Shown in pieces: positions 7,882-15,353 of a stretch of DNA of 64,000 bases. The notes below the pieces were generated by a model. The model saw only the letters and a list, made by a program, of their open reading frames with translations, searched no databases and was not told the origin of the DNA. The DNA lies in the NCBI GenBank assembly GCA_037129475.1, contig JBAXUY010000003.1, positions 1 through 64,000 on the forward strand, in the 5' to 3' direction. Position 1 is the first letter of the stretch, and every line of letters starts with the position of its first letter. The position numbers and the translations under genes are program-made. This DNA is from RGVT01 sp037129475 (lineage in GTDB: Bacteria; Planctomycetota; Planctomycetia; Pirellulales; UBA1268).

Positions 7882-9501
7882 CTAGCGGATGCTGCCTTCC
7901 GCACGACGCTTCTTGGACTCGTCTTTGTCGAGGTTCGTGACCAGGGCCTCGGTCGTGAGCAACAGCCCGGCGATGCTGGCGGCGTTCGTGAGCGCCACGC
8001 GCACCACCTTCACCGGATCGATGATCCCAGCCTTCAGCATGTCGACGTACTCGCCCTTGTTGGCGTCGTAGCCGATATGAACATCCTTGCCGGCCACCTC
8101 GTCGGCCACCACCGACCCGTCGATCCCGCCGTTCTCGGCGATCTGCCGGATCGGCGCCTCGAGGGCGTGCAGCACGATATCGACGCCGATCTTCTCGTCG
8201 CCCTTCGCCTGCGCACGGGCCTTCTCGACCGCCTCACGGCAGCGGAGCAGGGCCACGCCGCCGCCGGGCACGATGCCCTCTTCAACGGCCGCGCGGGTCG
8301 CATGGAGCGCGTCCTCGACGCGGGCCTTCTTCTGCTTCATCTCGGCCTCGGTGCCTGCACCGACCGAGACGATCGCCACGCCACCGGTGAGCTTGGCGAG
8401 TCGCTCCTGCAGCTTTTCGCGGTCGTACTCGCTCTCCGTGGCGTCGATCTGGTTGCGGATCTGGTGCACGCGAGCCTGCACGTCGGCCTGCTTGCCGGCC
8501 CCCTGCACGATCGTGGTCTCGCTCTTGTCGATGGTGATCGACTTCGCCTTGCCGAGGTGCGAGAGGTCGAGGCTTTCCAACGTCAGGCCGAGATCCTCGC
8601 TGATCAGCGTGCCGCCGGTGAGCACGGCGATGTCGCCGAGCATCGCCTTGCGACGGTCGCCGAACCCGGGGGCCTTCGACGCGCAGATGTTGAGCACACC
8701 GCGAAGCTTGTTCACCACGAGTGCGGTGAGGGCGTCTCCGTCGATGTCTTCGGCGATGATCAGGAACGGCTTGCCCGACTGGGCCACCTTCTCGAGCAGC
8801 GGCAGGAGGTCCCGCAGATTCGAGATCTTCTTCTCGTGGATCAGGATCATCGCGTCGTCGAGCTGGCAGTCCATCTCGGCGGTGCGGTTGATGAAGTAGG
8901 GGGAGATATAGCCCTTGTCGAACTGCATGCCGTCGACGAATCGAACGGTCGTGTCCATCGTCTTCCCTTCCTCGACGGTGATCACACCATCCTTGCCCAC
9001 CTTCTGCAGGGCCTCGGCGAGCAGGTCGCCGATCGCCCGGTCGTTGTTGGCGCTGATCGCGCCCACCTGGGCGATCTCCTCGGGCCGATCGACCTTCTTG
9101 GCGATCTCCATGAGCCGACCCACCGCTGCCGCAACGCCCTTCTCGATGCCGCGTCGCACGGCGGTCGGATTGCTCCCCGCAGCCACCATCCGGGTGCCCT
9201 CGCGGAAGATCGCCCGGGCGAGCACGGTCGCGGTGGTCGTGCCGTCGCCGGCGAGGTCGGAGGTCTTCGAGGCCACCTCGTTCACGAGTTTCGCGCCCAT
9301 GTTTTCAAACGGGTCCTCGAGATCCACCTCCTTGCTCACCGTCACGCCGTCCTTCGTGACCGTCGGGCCGCCGAACGACTTGTCGATGATCACGTTGCGG
9401 CCCGTCGGACCCATCGTCACGGCGACGGCACCGGCGAGCTTCTCGACGCCCTTGAGCAGCTTGGCGCGGGCGTTGTCATCGAACATCAGTTGCTTGGGCA
9501 C
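7882..9501 (-). CDS. groEL: GroEL chaperonin paralogue 1, without Gly-Met tail (539 aa)
   Basis: 60-kDa chaperonin subunit. ATPase signatures are present: TMGPTGRNV, VTKDGVTV (metal-binding Asp), AGDGTTTAT, and the catalytic Asp in VEDALHATRAAVEEG. The C terminus is unusual: instead of the flexible GGM repeat it ends in the basic DESKKRRAEGSIR. Length is otherwise standard. The second groEL in this window (9963-11669) keeps a GGM tail and is adjacent to groES. Tail loss and sequence divergence suggest this paralogue has a specialised client set or forms separate rings; that is inference. It starts at ATG 9499-9501, 100 nt downstream of groES, with a palindromic repeat in the gap. Confidence 0.93.
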   Translation of the reverse strand: MPKQLMFDDNARAKLLKGVEKLAGAVAVTMGPTGRNVIIDKSFGGPTVTKDGVTVSKEVDLEDPFENMGAKLVNEVASKTSDLAGDGTTTATVLARAIFREGTRMVAAGSNPTAVRRGIEKGVAAAVGRLMEIAKKVDRPEEIAQVGAISANNDRAIGDLLAEALQKVGKDGVITVEEGKTMDTTVRFVDGMQFDKGYISPYFINRTAEMDCQLDDAMILIHEKKISNLRDLLPLLEKVAQSGKPFLIIAEDIDGDALTALVVNKLRGVLNICASKAPGFGDRRKAMLGDIAVLTGGTLISEDLGLTLESLDLSHLGKAKSITIDKSETTIVQGAGKQADVQARVHQIRNQIDATESEYDREKLQERLAKLTGGVAIVSVGAGTEAEMKQKKARVEDALHATRAAVEEGIVPGGGVALLRCREAVEKARAQAKGDEKIGVDIVLHALEAPIRQIAENGGIDGSVVADEVAGKDVHIGYDANKGEYVDMLKAGIIDPVKVVRVALTNAASIAGLLLTTEALVTNLDKDESKKRRAEGSIR

Positions 9502-9561
9502 GGAACGGTCTCCTCGAAGTGGTGGGTTGTGGACGGTGGTTCAAGCACCCTCACCCCAGGC

Positions 9562-9582
9562 CCCTCTCCCAGCGGGAGAGGG
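9562..9582. repeat. Palindromic repeat CCCTCTCCC-AGC-GGGAGAGGG type
   Basis: A 9-bp perfect stem (9562-9570 with 9574-9582) in the context CTCACCCCAGGCCCCTCTCCC. This sequence type is a widespread dispersed palindrome in many bacterial genomes (often mistranslated as LTPGPSPSGRG-like peptides). Here it separates groES from groEL(1) and may affect relative expression. Confidence 0.65.
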
Positions 9583-9601
9583 AAGGGAAAGCGGAAAGTG
9601 G

Positions 9602-9907
9602 TTAGCTCAAAACTTTGGCCAGGATGTCGGTCTCACGCAGGATCTTGACGTCGTGGCCATCGACCTCGATGTCGCTGCCGGAGTACTTGCCGTAGATCAC
9701 CTCGTCGCCGACCGAGACCGACAGGCTGGCACGCTGGCCGTTCTCGAGCAGTTTGCCAGGGCCCAGCGCCACCACGTGGCCGCGCTGCGGCTTCTCCTTG
9801 GCCGACTCGGGCAGCACGATGCCGCCGGCGGTCCGCTCTTCGGCCTCGACAGGCTCCACCACCACCCGGTCATCGAGCGGACGAATCTTCAAGTTCTTCG
9901 CAGCCAT
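9602..9907 (-). CDS. groES: GroES co-chaperonin (101 aa)
   Basis: 10-kDa lid of the chaperonin. Begins MAAKNLKIRPLDDRVVVEP; the mobile loop is EERTAGGIVLPESAKEKPQ, with the conserved G-G-I-V-L tripod for GroEL contact, then GDEVIYGKYSG and the terminal ILAKVL. ATG at 9905-9907 with AGAGAG upstream is preferred over an open extension of 12 codons. It lies 55 nt downstream of the GGM-tailed groEL(2), so the order groEL-groES is reversed relative to the usual groES-groEL. Confidence 0.95.
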   Translation of the reverse strand: MAAKNLKIRPLDDRVVVEPVEAEERTAGGIVLPESAKEKPQRGHVVALGPGKLLENGQRASLSVSVGDEVIYGKYSGSDIEVDGHDVKILRETDILAKVLS

Positions 9908-9962
9908 CAGAAACTCTCTCCAAAAAGGAAGGAAACGTTGCAAGTGTCGGGGTCGCTTTCGA

Positions 9963-11669
9963 TCACATCATGCCGGGCATGCCCATGCCGCCCATACCAC
10001 CCATGCCGCCGCCCATTCCGCCCATGCCACCCATGCCGCCACCCATGCCGTGATGGTCGTGGCCGTCGCCACCGGCCTCCTCCTCGGCCTTGGGGATCTC
10101 GGTGATGAGCGACTCCGTCGTGAGCAGGAGCGCCGCCACGCTGGCGGCATTCTGGAGGGCCGTCCGCACGACCTTCGCGGGGTCGATCACGCCGGCGCTC
10201 ACGAGGTCGCAATACTCCTCCTTGTCGGCGTCGTAGCCGTCGTTCTTGCCCTTCATGTGCCGGACACGATTGACCACCACGGGCCCGTCGACGCCCGCGT
10301 TGGCCGCGATCGCCTCGAGCGGATAACGCAGGGCGTTCTTCACGATCGACGCCCCGAGTTTCTCGTCGCCCTCGAGGTCGAGCTTCTCGATGCCCTTCTC
10401 GCTCCGCAGCAGGGCCACGCCGCCACCCGGCACGATGCCCTCCGCGAGGGCCGCCTGGGTCGCGCTCTTGGCGTCTTCGATAAGCGCCTTCCGCTCCTTC
10501 ATCTCGGTCTCGGTCGCGGCGCCGACACTGATCTGGGCAACACCACCGGCCAGCTTGGCCAGCCGCTCCTGGAGCTTTTCGCGATCGTAGTCGCTCGTGG
10601 TCTTCTCGATTTCGTCACGGATCTGGGCGGCACGGCCGTCGATGGCGGACTTCGTGCCGGCCCCGCTGACGATCGTGGTGTTCTCGGCCTCGACGATCAC
10701 CTTCTTGGCGCGCCCCAGGTCGGCGAGTTTCACGGAGTCGAGGGCGATCCCGAGGTCCTTGAAGATCGCCTGCCCGCCGGTGAGGACGGCGAGGTCGCCG
10801 AGAATCGCCTTGCGGCGGTCGCCGTAGCCCGGGGCCTTCACGGCCACCGACTGGACGATGCCCCGGAGCTTGTTGACGACGAGCGTGGCGAGTGCCTCAC
10901 CCTCCACGTCTTCGGCGATCACGACGAGCGGCTTGCCCGCCTTGCTGATCGCCTCGAGCAACGGCACCAGGTTCTTGGCGCTCGAGATCTTCTCCTCGAA
11001 CAGCAGGATGTAGGGATTCTCGAATTCGCAGGTTTGGGAGTCGGCGTCGGTGACGAAATGAGGCGAGAGGAAGCCGCGGTCGAACTGCATGCCCTCGACG
11101 ACGTCGACCGTGGTCTCCGCCTGCTTGCCCTCCTCGACGGTGATCACGCCATCCTTGCCCACCTTGAGAATCGCCTCGGAGAGCACGTTACCGATCGTCG
11201 GGTCGTTGTTGCCCGCGATCGTCGCGATCTGCATCAGTTCCTTCTTGTTCTTCTCGTTGATCGGCGTCGCCATCGACAGGATCGATTTCGACACCGATTC
11301 CACCGCCTTGTGGATGCCGCGGGCCAGAGCCATCGGGTCGGCGCCGGCGGCGATCATCTTGAGCCCCTCGCGGAAGATCGCTTCGGCCAGGACCGTGGCC
11401 GTGGTGGTGCCGTCGCCAGCCACGTCGTTGGTCTTGCTGGCCGCCTCCTTCACGAGTTGGGCACCGAGATTTTCGTAGGGGTCCTCGAGGTCGATGTCTT
11501 CCGCAACCGTGACGCCGTCCTTGGTGACCTTCGGTGAGCCCCAGCCCTTGTCGAGCACTGCGTTGCGGCCACGCGGGCCGAGCGTGCTCTTCACCGCGCG
11601 GGCGAGTTTCGAGACGCCGGCGAGCAGCGGCTGACGGGCCTCATCGTCGAACACCATTTGCTTGGCCAC
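9963..11669 (-). CDS. groEL: GroEL chaperonin paralogue 2, with Gly-Met tail (568 aa)
   Basis: Chaperonin subunit with TLGPRGRNAVLDKG, VTKDGVTV, AGDGTTTATVLA and IEDAKSATQAALAEG (catalytic Asp) in the expected places. The C terminus is an extended Gly-Gly-Met tail of about 28 residues following an acidic/His segment (EEEAGGDGHDHHGM). The start is GTG at 11667-11669 (VAKQMVFDDEAR) with GGAG six bases upstream; the in-frame Met five codons in lacks its own site, and the long upstream extension has no support. First gene of the minus-strand proteostasis cluster. The insertion RHMKGKNDGYDADKEEY near residue 470 is slightly divergent from E. coli. Confidence 0.94.
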   Translation of the reverse strand: MAKQMVFDDEARQPLLAGVSKLARAVKSTLGPRGRNAVLDKGWGSPKVTKDGVTVAEDIDLEDPYENLGAQLVKEAASKTNDVAGDGTTTATVLAEAIFREGLKMIAAGADPMALARGIHKAVESVSKSILSMATPINEKNKKELMQIATIAGNNDPTIGNVLSEAILKVGKDGVITVEEGKQAETTVDVVEGMQFDRGFLSPHFVTDADSQTCEFENPYILLFEEKISSAKNLVPLLEAISKAGKPLVVIAEDVEGEALATLVVNKLRGIVQSVAVKAPGYGDRRKAILGDLAVLTGGQAIFKDLGIALDSVKLADLGRAKKVIVEAENTTIVSGAGTKSAIDGRAAQIRDEIEKTTSDYDREKLQERLAKLAGGVAQISVGAATETEMKERKALIEDAKSATQAALAEGIVPGGGVALLRSEKGIEKLDLEGDEKLGASIVKNALRYPLEAIAANAGVDGPVVVNRVRHMKGKNDGYDADKEEYCDLVSAGVIDPAKVVRTALQNAASVAALLLTTESLITEIPKAEEEAGGDGHDHHGMGGGMGGMGGMGGGMGGMGGMGMPGMM

Positions 11670-11712
11670 GATGCACTCCTTCGGAAACAGGTCGGCGGAA
11701 CACGGGGGCCGG

Positions 11713-11728
11713 AAACCCCAACGGGTTT
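11713..11728. promoter_or_regulatory. Inverted repeat upstream of groEL(2), possible operator
   Basis: AAACCC (11713-11718), CAAC, GGGTTT (11723-11728) is a perfect 6-bp inverted repeat, 44 bp upstream of the GTG start. It is not the CIRCE element (TTAGCACTC-N9-GAGTGCTAA), which I could not find here. It may be an operator or a 5' UTR hairpin. Confidence 0.3.
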
Positions 11729-11881
11729 GGCAGCCTACAACAGCATGGGCCGAAGGGGGAGCAACCGGCGTGCCAAAGCCGAGCGGCAGGCGTGATGGTC
11801 GGCAAAACCGGCCCCCGCCGCATGACACCGGCCACGCGTGGATCCTCGGGCGTGCCGTTTTGGCAGAACCGGCACCGGACT

Positions 11882-12403
11882 TCAGTCGTGGCAGTTGAGC
11901 ACGAAGCTGAACAGCGTGCCGGAGCCCGGATCGAGCACCACGGCCCAGTCGAAACTGATCGGGTAGGGCTCATCCGACAGCCCTTGGCCCATGGCGACGT
12001 CGACCGCCCGCTCGTCGAAGAACGCGCGGATCGTGGCCACTGCATCGGGCCGGTCGGCGTGATCCTCGATCATGGCGGGGAGATCGAACGCCGACACCTC
12101 GCGTGTGAGACGCACGCGGCCGCGGGCGCACTCCTGAATCAGGGTGCGGTGGTCGTTCGGTAGCAGAGGCAGCAGTTTGGCCAGCGAGCCGGGCAGTTTG
12201 GTGAGATCGCACGGCGTGCTCTGGGCAGCGGTGCCGGGAATGTCGCTTTCCACGAGGCGATTGACGGCTTTCGTGAGGGCCCGAGGCGCGACGCACGCGG
12301 GGTGGTCGGCGGCCACCACGAAGGTGGAATGCGGTGCGGGGGCTGCGATCAGCACGCCCCAGCAGGCGAAAAGACGAGCGAGACGACGAAAGGGGCGATG
12401 CAT
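11882..12403 (-). CDS. Secreted protein of unknown function (173 aa)
   Basis: Starts MHRPFRRLARLFACWGVLIA, a typical signal peptide (basic n-region, hydrophobic core, cleavage near AVHS/VVA). The mature part has a few Cys (HPACVAP, STPCDLT, QECARG, LNCHD) that may form periplasmic disulfides, and SFDWAVVLDPGSGTLFSFVL near the end. No family recognised. ATG at 12401-12403 follows CGGAGG seven bases upstream, preferred over an in-frame start 20 codons earlier. It stands alone between groEL(2) and the helicase leader, divergent from the helicase. Confidence 0.6.
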   Translation of the reverse strand: MHRPFRRLARLFACWGVLIAAPAPHSTFVVAADHPACVAPRALTKAVNRLVESDIPGTAAQSTPCDLTKLPGSLAKLLPLLPNDHRTLIQECARGRVRLTREVSAFDLPAMIEDHADRPDAVATIRAFFDERAVDVAMGQGLSDEPYPISFDWAVVLDPGSGTLFSFVLNCHD

Positions 12404-12540
12404 GTGTGAACCTCCGGGTTTTGTCCTAAGGAGGTAAACGGGAGCGGTGGCGGCGAGGGGCAACTCGATGGCGGGATCAGCCGGTTGATCCGTTATTCCG
12501 GCCGCATTGCGTCGTATCGCGTCGCGTGCTATTCTTGAGT

Positions 12541-12797
12541 TCGTTCGGAAACGATGAGGGCAGTCGGTCGGCGGTTTGCCGACTTTGTCACTGCCGCGAT
12601 CGCAACTTCTCGCAGCGGTCGCCCTCCGGTTGACGTCTGGCTCACGCCCGACTCCTGGGAAGGGTGACGGTTCGGCAGGCCGTGATCCATCGCCGGGATC
12701 GCCTTGCCGTCGTGGCTCTGCCCCTGTTTTCCGCGCCTGTTCTGCGTTTCTTCACCAGGAAAAACCTGTCTTGAACTCCACACCTGTCTCGAATTCC
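12541..12797 (+). promoter_or_regulatory. Long structured 5' leader of the RhlE-type helicase gene
   Basis: About 250 non-coding bases precede the helicase start. A two-layer hairpin is visible: outer stem GGCAGT (12559-12564)/ACTGCC (12590-12595), inner stem GTCGGC (12567-12572)/GCCGAC (12578-12583). Downstream is a C/T-rich segment (12715-12750) and AGGA at 12757-12760. Cold-inducible DEAD-box helicase mRNAs commonly have long structured leaders. Whether this is a conserved RNA is untested. The region 12404-12540 upstream shows nothing else recognisable. Confidence 0.45.
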
Positions 12798-14141
12798 ATG
12801 CCCACGTTCGCCGATCTCGGCCTGTCGTCCGTCACGCTCCGCGCACTGGCCGACGAGGGCTACACCGTCCCGACGCCGATCCAGGCCAAGGCCATTCCCC
12901 ACGTGCTCGCCGGACGCGACCTCTTTGGGTGCGCCCAAACGGGCACTGGCAAGACCGCCGCTTTCACGCTGCCCATCATCGAGCGGCTGCTCGCCGCACC
13001 GGGCCGTGCCGCTGCGCGCCGCTGCCGGGTGCTCGTGCTGGCTCCCACGCGGGAACTCGCCGCCCAGATCCACCAGAGCGTGCGGGCCTACGGCCGGCAC
13101 ACCCGCCTCACCGCGGCGGTCGTGTATGGCGGCGTGGGCCAGCGTCCCCAGGCCGACGCGCTCGCGCAGGGCGTTGACGTGCTCGTGGCGACGCCCGGCC
13201 GGCTGCTCGACCTCATCGGCCAGCGGCTCGCCGACATGCGCGCGGTCGAATGCCTCGTGCTCGACGAGGCCGACAGGATGCTCGACATGGGGTTCATCCA
13301 CGACGTGCGCCGGATCGTCGGCATGCTCCCCACCGACCGCCAGACGCTCTTCTTCTCGGCCACGCTGCCGGCCGAGGTGCGATCGCTCGCCGATTCGATG
13401 CTCCGCGATCCGCTCGAGGTGAAGACGGCGCCGCAGGCGACGTCGGCCGAGACCGTCACCCAGTCGGTGTACCACGTGGCCAAGCAGGAGAAGAAGCAGC
13501 GGCTCGTGCAATTGCTGCGCGAGGAGCCGATGTCGCGCGTGATCGTGTTCACGCGCACGAAGCACGGTGCCGACAAACTGCACCGCGACCTCGACAAGGC
13601 CGGCATCACGGCGGCGGCGATCCACGGCAACAAATCGCAGAACCAGCGGGAGCGGGCGCTGGCGGCATTCAAGTCGCCACGGCCGCCGGTGCTGATCGCG
13701 ACCGACATCGCGGCCCGCGGGATCGACGTCGACGACGTGTCGCACGTGGTGAACTACGAACTGCCCCACGAGCCGGAAACCTACGTGCACCGCATCGGCC
13801 GCACGGGCCGGGCCGGCCAGTCGGGCACGGCGGTGAGCTTCTGCGACCATGAAGAGCGCCCGCGGCTGGCCGCGATCGAACGGCTCATCCGGATGAAGAT
13901 TCCCGCCGAAAACGCGCCGGAGGGCATTGCGGCGAATGAGCCGTCGGGCCCGCGCCACGGTGAACGCGGTTCGCACGGCAGGCGCGACAGTCAGTCCCGC
14001 GGCCGGCAGCGCCGTGGTGGTGGCTCGCGCCGGAGCGAGCGATCGTCCGGGGCGGACCGTCGGGAGCGACCACAGCCGGCGGCCGCAGGGCCGGCCACGC
14101 TCGCGCGACCCCCGCGACGCAAGCACCGCCGCGCTTTGTAG
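12798..14141 (+). CDS. rhlE: DEAD-box ATP-dependent RNA helicase, RhlE type (447 aa)
   Basis: Unwinds RNA duplexes in ribosome assembly or mRNA decay. Q motif GYTVPTPIQ (21-29), Walker A AQTGTGKT (46-53), PTRELAAQ, DEAD in LVLDEADRMLDMGF, SAT in FFSATLP, the helicase C domain with VIVFTRTKHGADKL, IATDIAARGIDV and HRIGRTGRAG. The tail after residue 380 is basic and disordered (Arg/Gly/Ser rich), typical of RhlE. The ATG at 12798 has no good ribosome binding site; a TTG at 12771 (LNSTPVSNS then M) lies 10 bases after AGGA and is the main alternative. The TAG stop (14139-14141) is the TAG of a GTAG REP foot. Confidence 0.92.
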   Translation: MPTFADLGLSSVTLRALADEGYTVPTPIQAKAIPHVLAGRDLFGCAQTGTGKTAAFTLPIIERLLAAPGRAAARRCRVLVLAPTRELAAQIHQSVRAYGRHTRLTAAVVYGGVGQRPQADALAQGVDVLVATPGRLLDLIGQRLADMRAVECLVLDEADRMLDMGFIHDVRRIVGMLPTDRQTLFFSATLPAEVRSLADSMLRDPLEVKTAPQATSAETVTQSVYHVAKQEKKQRLVQLLREEPMSRVIVFTRTKHGADKLHRDLDKAGITAAAIHGNKSQNQRERALAAFKSPRPPVLIATDIAARGIDVDDVSHVVNYELPHEPETYVHRIGRTGRAGQSGTAVSFCDHEERPRLAAIERLIRMKIPAENAPEGIAANEPSGPRHGERGSHGRRDSQSRGRQRRGGGSRRSERSSGADRRERPQPAAAGPATLARPPRRKHRRAL

Positions 14142-14192
14142 CGACTGGCCTCCAGGCCTGTCGGATGGACAGAGCTGGAGCTCTGTCCCTAC
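14138..14192. repeat. 55-bp REP pair (BIME) with GTAG/CTAC ends
   Basis: GTAG (14138-14141), hairpin GGCCTCCAGGCC with flanking GCGACT/CTGTC, short linker GGATG, second hairpin GACAGAGCTGGAGCTCTGTC, then CTAC (14189-14192). Two REPs face each other, each with GTAG at its foot. The first GTAG overlaps the rhlE stop codon. Confidence 0.8.
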
Positions 14193-14237
14193 GGGTGGCG
14201 TCGGCACCCCGTGCGCATGCCGGCTCGACTGCCTGCC

Positions 14238-15299
14238 TCACGGGGCCCAGTCGATCGTGCCTTCGAGGCCGCGGACGAATGCCGCGAGCAGATCGGCGGC
14301 GCGGTCGGCGTCGTCGAGCGAGATCGTCTCGACGGCCGAGTGCATGTAGCGATTCGGCACGCTCACGAGGCCCGTGGCCACGCCAGCCCGCGTGGTCTGC
14401 AGCACGTTCGCATCCGTCGGCGTGGCCCGGCCGCTGGCGGCGAGTTGGATCGGGATCTCCTTGGCCTTGCCGGCCGCGAGCAGCCGATCGACGACGTGCG
14501 GGTTCATGTTCGGGCCGCGGTACACCACCGGCCCCTTGCCGAGGCCGATGTCGCCCTCCGACTTCTTGTCGATCGTGGGGCAGTCGGTGGCGTGCGTGAC
14601 GTCGACGGCGATGGCCACGTGCGGATCGACGCCGTGGGCACTCGTCTGCGCACCACGCAGGCCGATCTCCTCCTGCACGGTCGAGGCCACGTAGAGCGCA
14701 CAGGGCAGGGGGCCGGCCTGGGCCGCGCGGCGAAACGCCTCGAGCACCACCCACAGGCCGATCTTGTCGTCCATCGCGACGGAGCAGGCGCGGTTGTTGC
14801 GGAGCGGCTGGAACTTCAGCTCGAACGTCACGCAGTCGCCCACGCGGACCTCGCTCTCGGCGTCGGCCTTGTCGGGTGAGCCGATGTCGATCCACAGATC
14901 CTTCATCTTGGGCACGACCTTCCGCTCCTCTTCCGTGAGCAGGTGGATCGGCTTGCGGGCGATCACGCCCGGCACGGGCCCCGACGCCGTCCAGATCACG
15001 ACCCGCGAGCCCACGAGCTGCATCGGGTCCCAGCCGCCGATGGGCTGCACGGAGATGTAGCCGTCGGCGTCGATGTATTGCACGATCAGGCCGATCTGGT
15101 CGCAGTGGCCGGCGAGGAGCATCCGCGTGGGAGCACCCGCGTTCTTCGCACCGATCACGTTGCCGTGGGCGTCGGTCTGAATCGTGTCGGCAACGCCGGC
15201 GAGATAGTCGCGCACGACCCGTTGGATCGGCTGCTCGTAGCCCGATGGGCTTGGGGTCTCGAGGAGACGGACGAGAAACTCACGGGCGGCTGATTCCAC
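14238..15299 (-). CDS. M42-family metallo-aminopeptidase (353 aa)
   Basis: Dinuclear-metal, dodecamer-forming cytoplasmic aminopeptidase family (PF05343), also called glutamyl aminopeptidase/FrvX-like. Metal and catalytic residues are visible in order: AGHCDQIG (His, Asp), VAMDDKIG (bridging Asp), STVQEEIG (Glu-Glu: general base and ligand), AVDVTHATD (Asp), and PNRYMHSAVE (His) near the C terminus. Length is typical. The start is GTG at 15297-15299 with GGAG eight bases before it. It is 54 nt downstream of the monooxygenase gene on the same strand, but the functions show no obvious connection. Confidence 0.9.
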   Translation of the reverse strand: MESAAREFLVRLLETPSPSGYEQPIQRVVRDYLAGVADTIQTDAHGNVIGAKNAGAPTRMLLAGHCDQIGLIVQYIDADGYISVQPIGGWDPMQLVGSRVVIWTASGPVPGVIARKPIHLLTEEERKVVPKMKDLWIDIGSPDKADAESEVRVGDCVTFELKFQPLRNNRACSVAMDDKIGLWVVLEAFRRAAQAGPLPCALYVASTVQEEIGLRGAQTSAHGVDPHVAIAVDVTHATDCPTIDKKSEGDIGLGKGPVVYRGPNMNPHVVDRLLAAGKAKEIPIQLAASGRATPTDANVLQTTRAGVATGLVSVPNRYMHSAVETISLDDADRAADLLAAFVRGLEGTIDWAP

Positions 15300-15353
15300 G
15301 GCGATGCTCCAGAAGGGGCTGTGCCCGCAGCGATTGCCGCGGCTCGGCGACCG

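Noticed and set aside
8087..11537. Very long plus-strand open frames opposite the two groEL genes (up to about 600 codons)
   Set aside because: They are antisense shadows created by high GC and codon bias; the minus-strand products are unmistakable chaperonins.
11670..11881. CIRCE (HrcA) operator upstream of the groEL cluster
   Set aside because: TTAGCACTC-type half sites are absent; only an unrelated AAACCC/GGGTTT inverted repeat is present.
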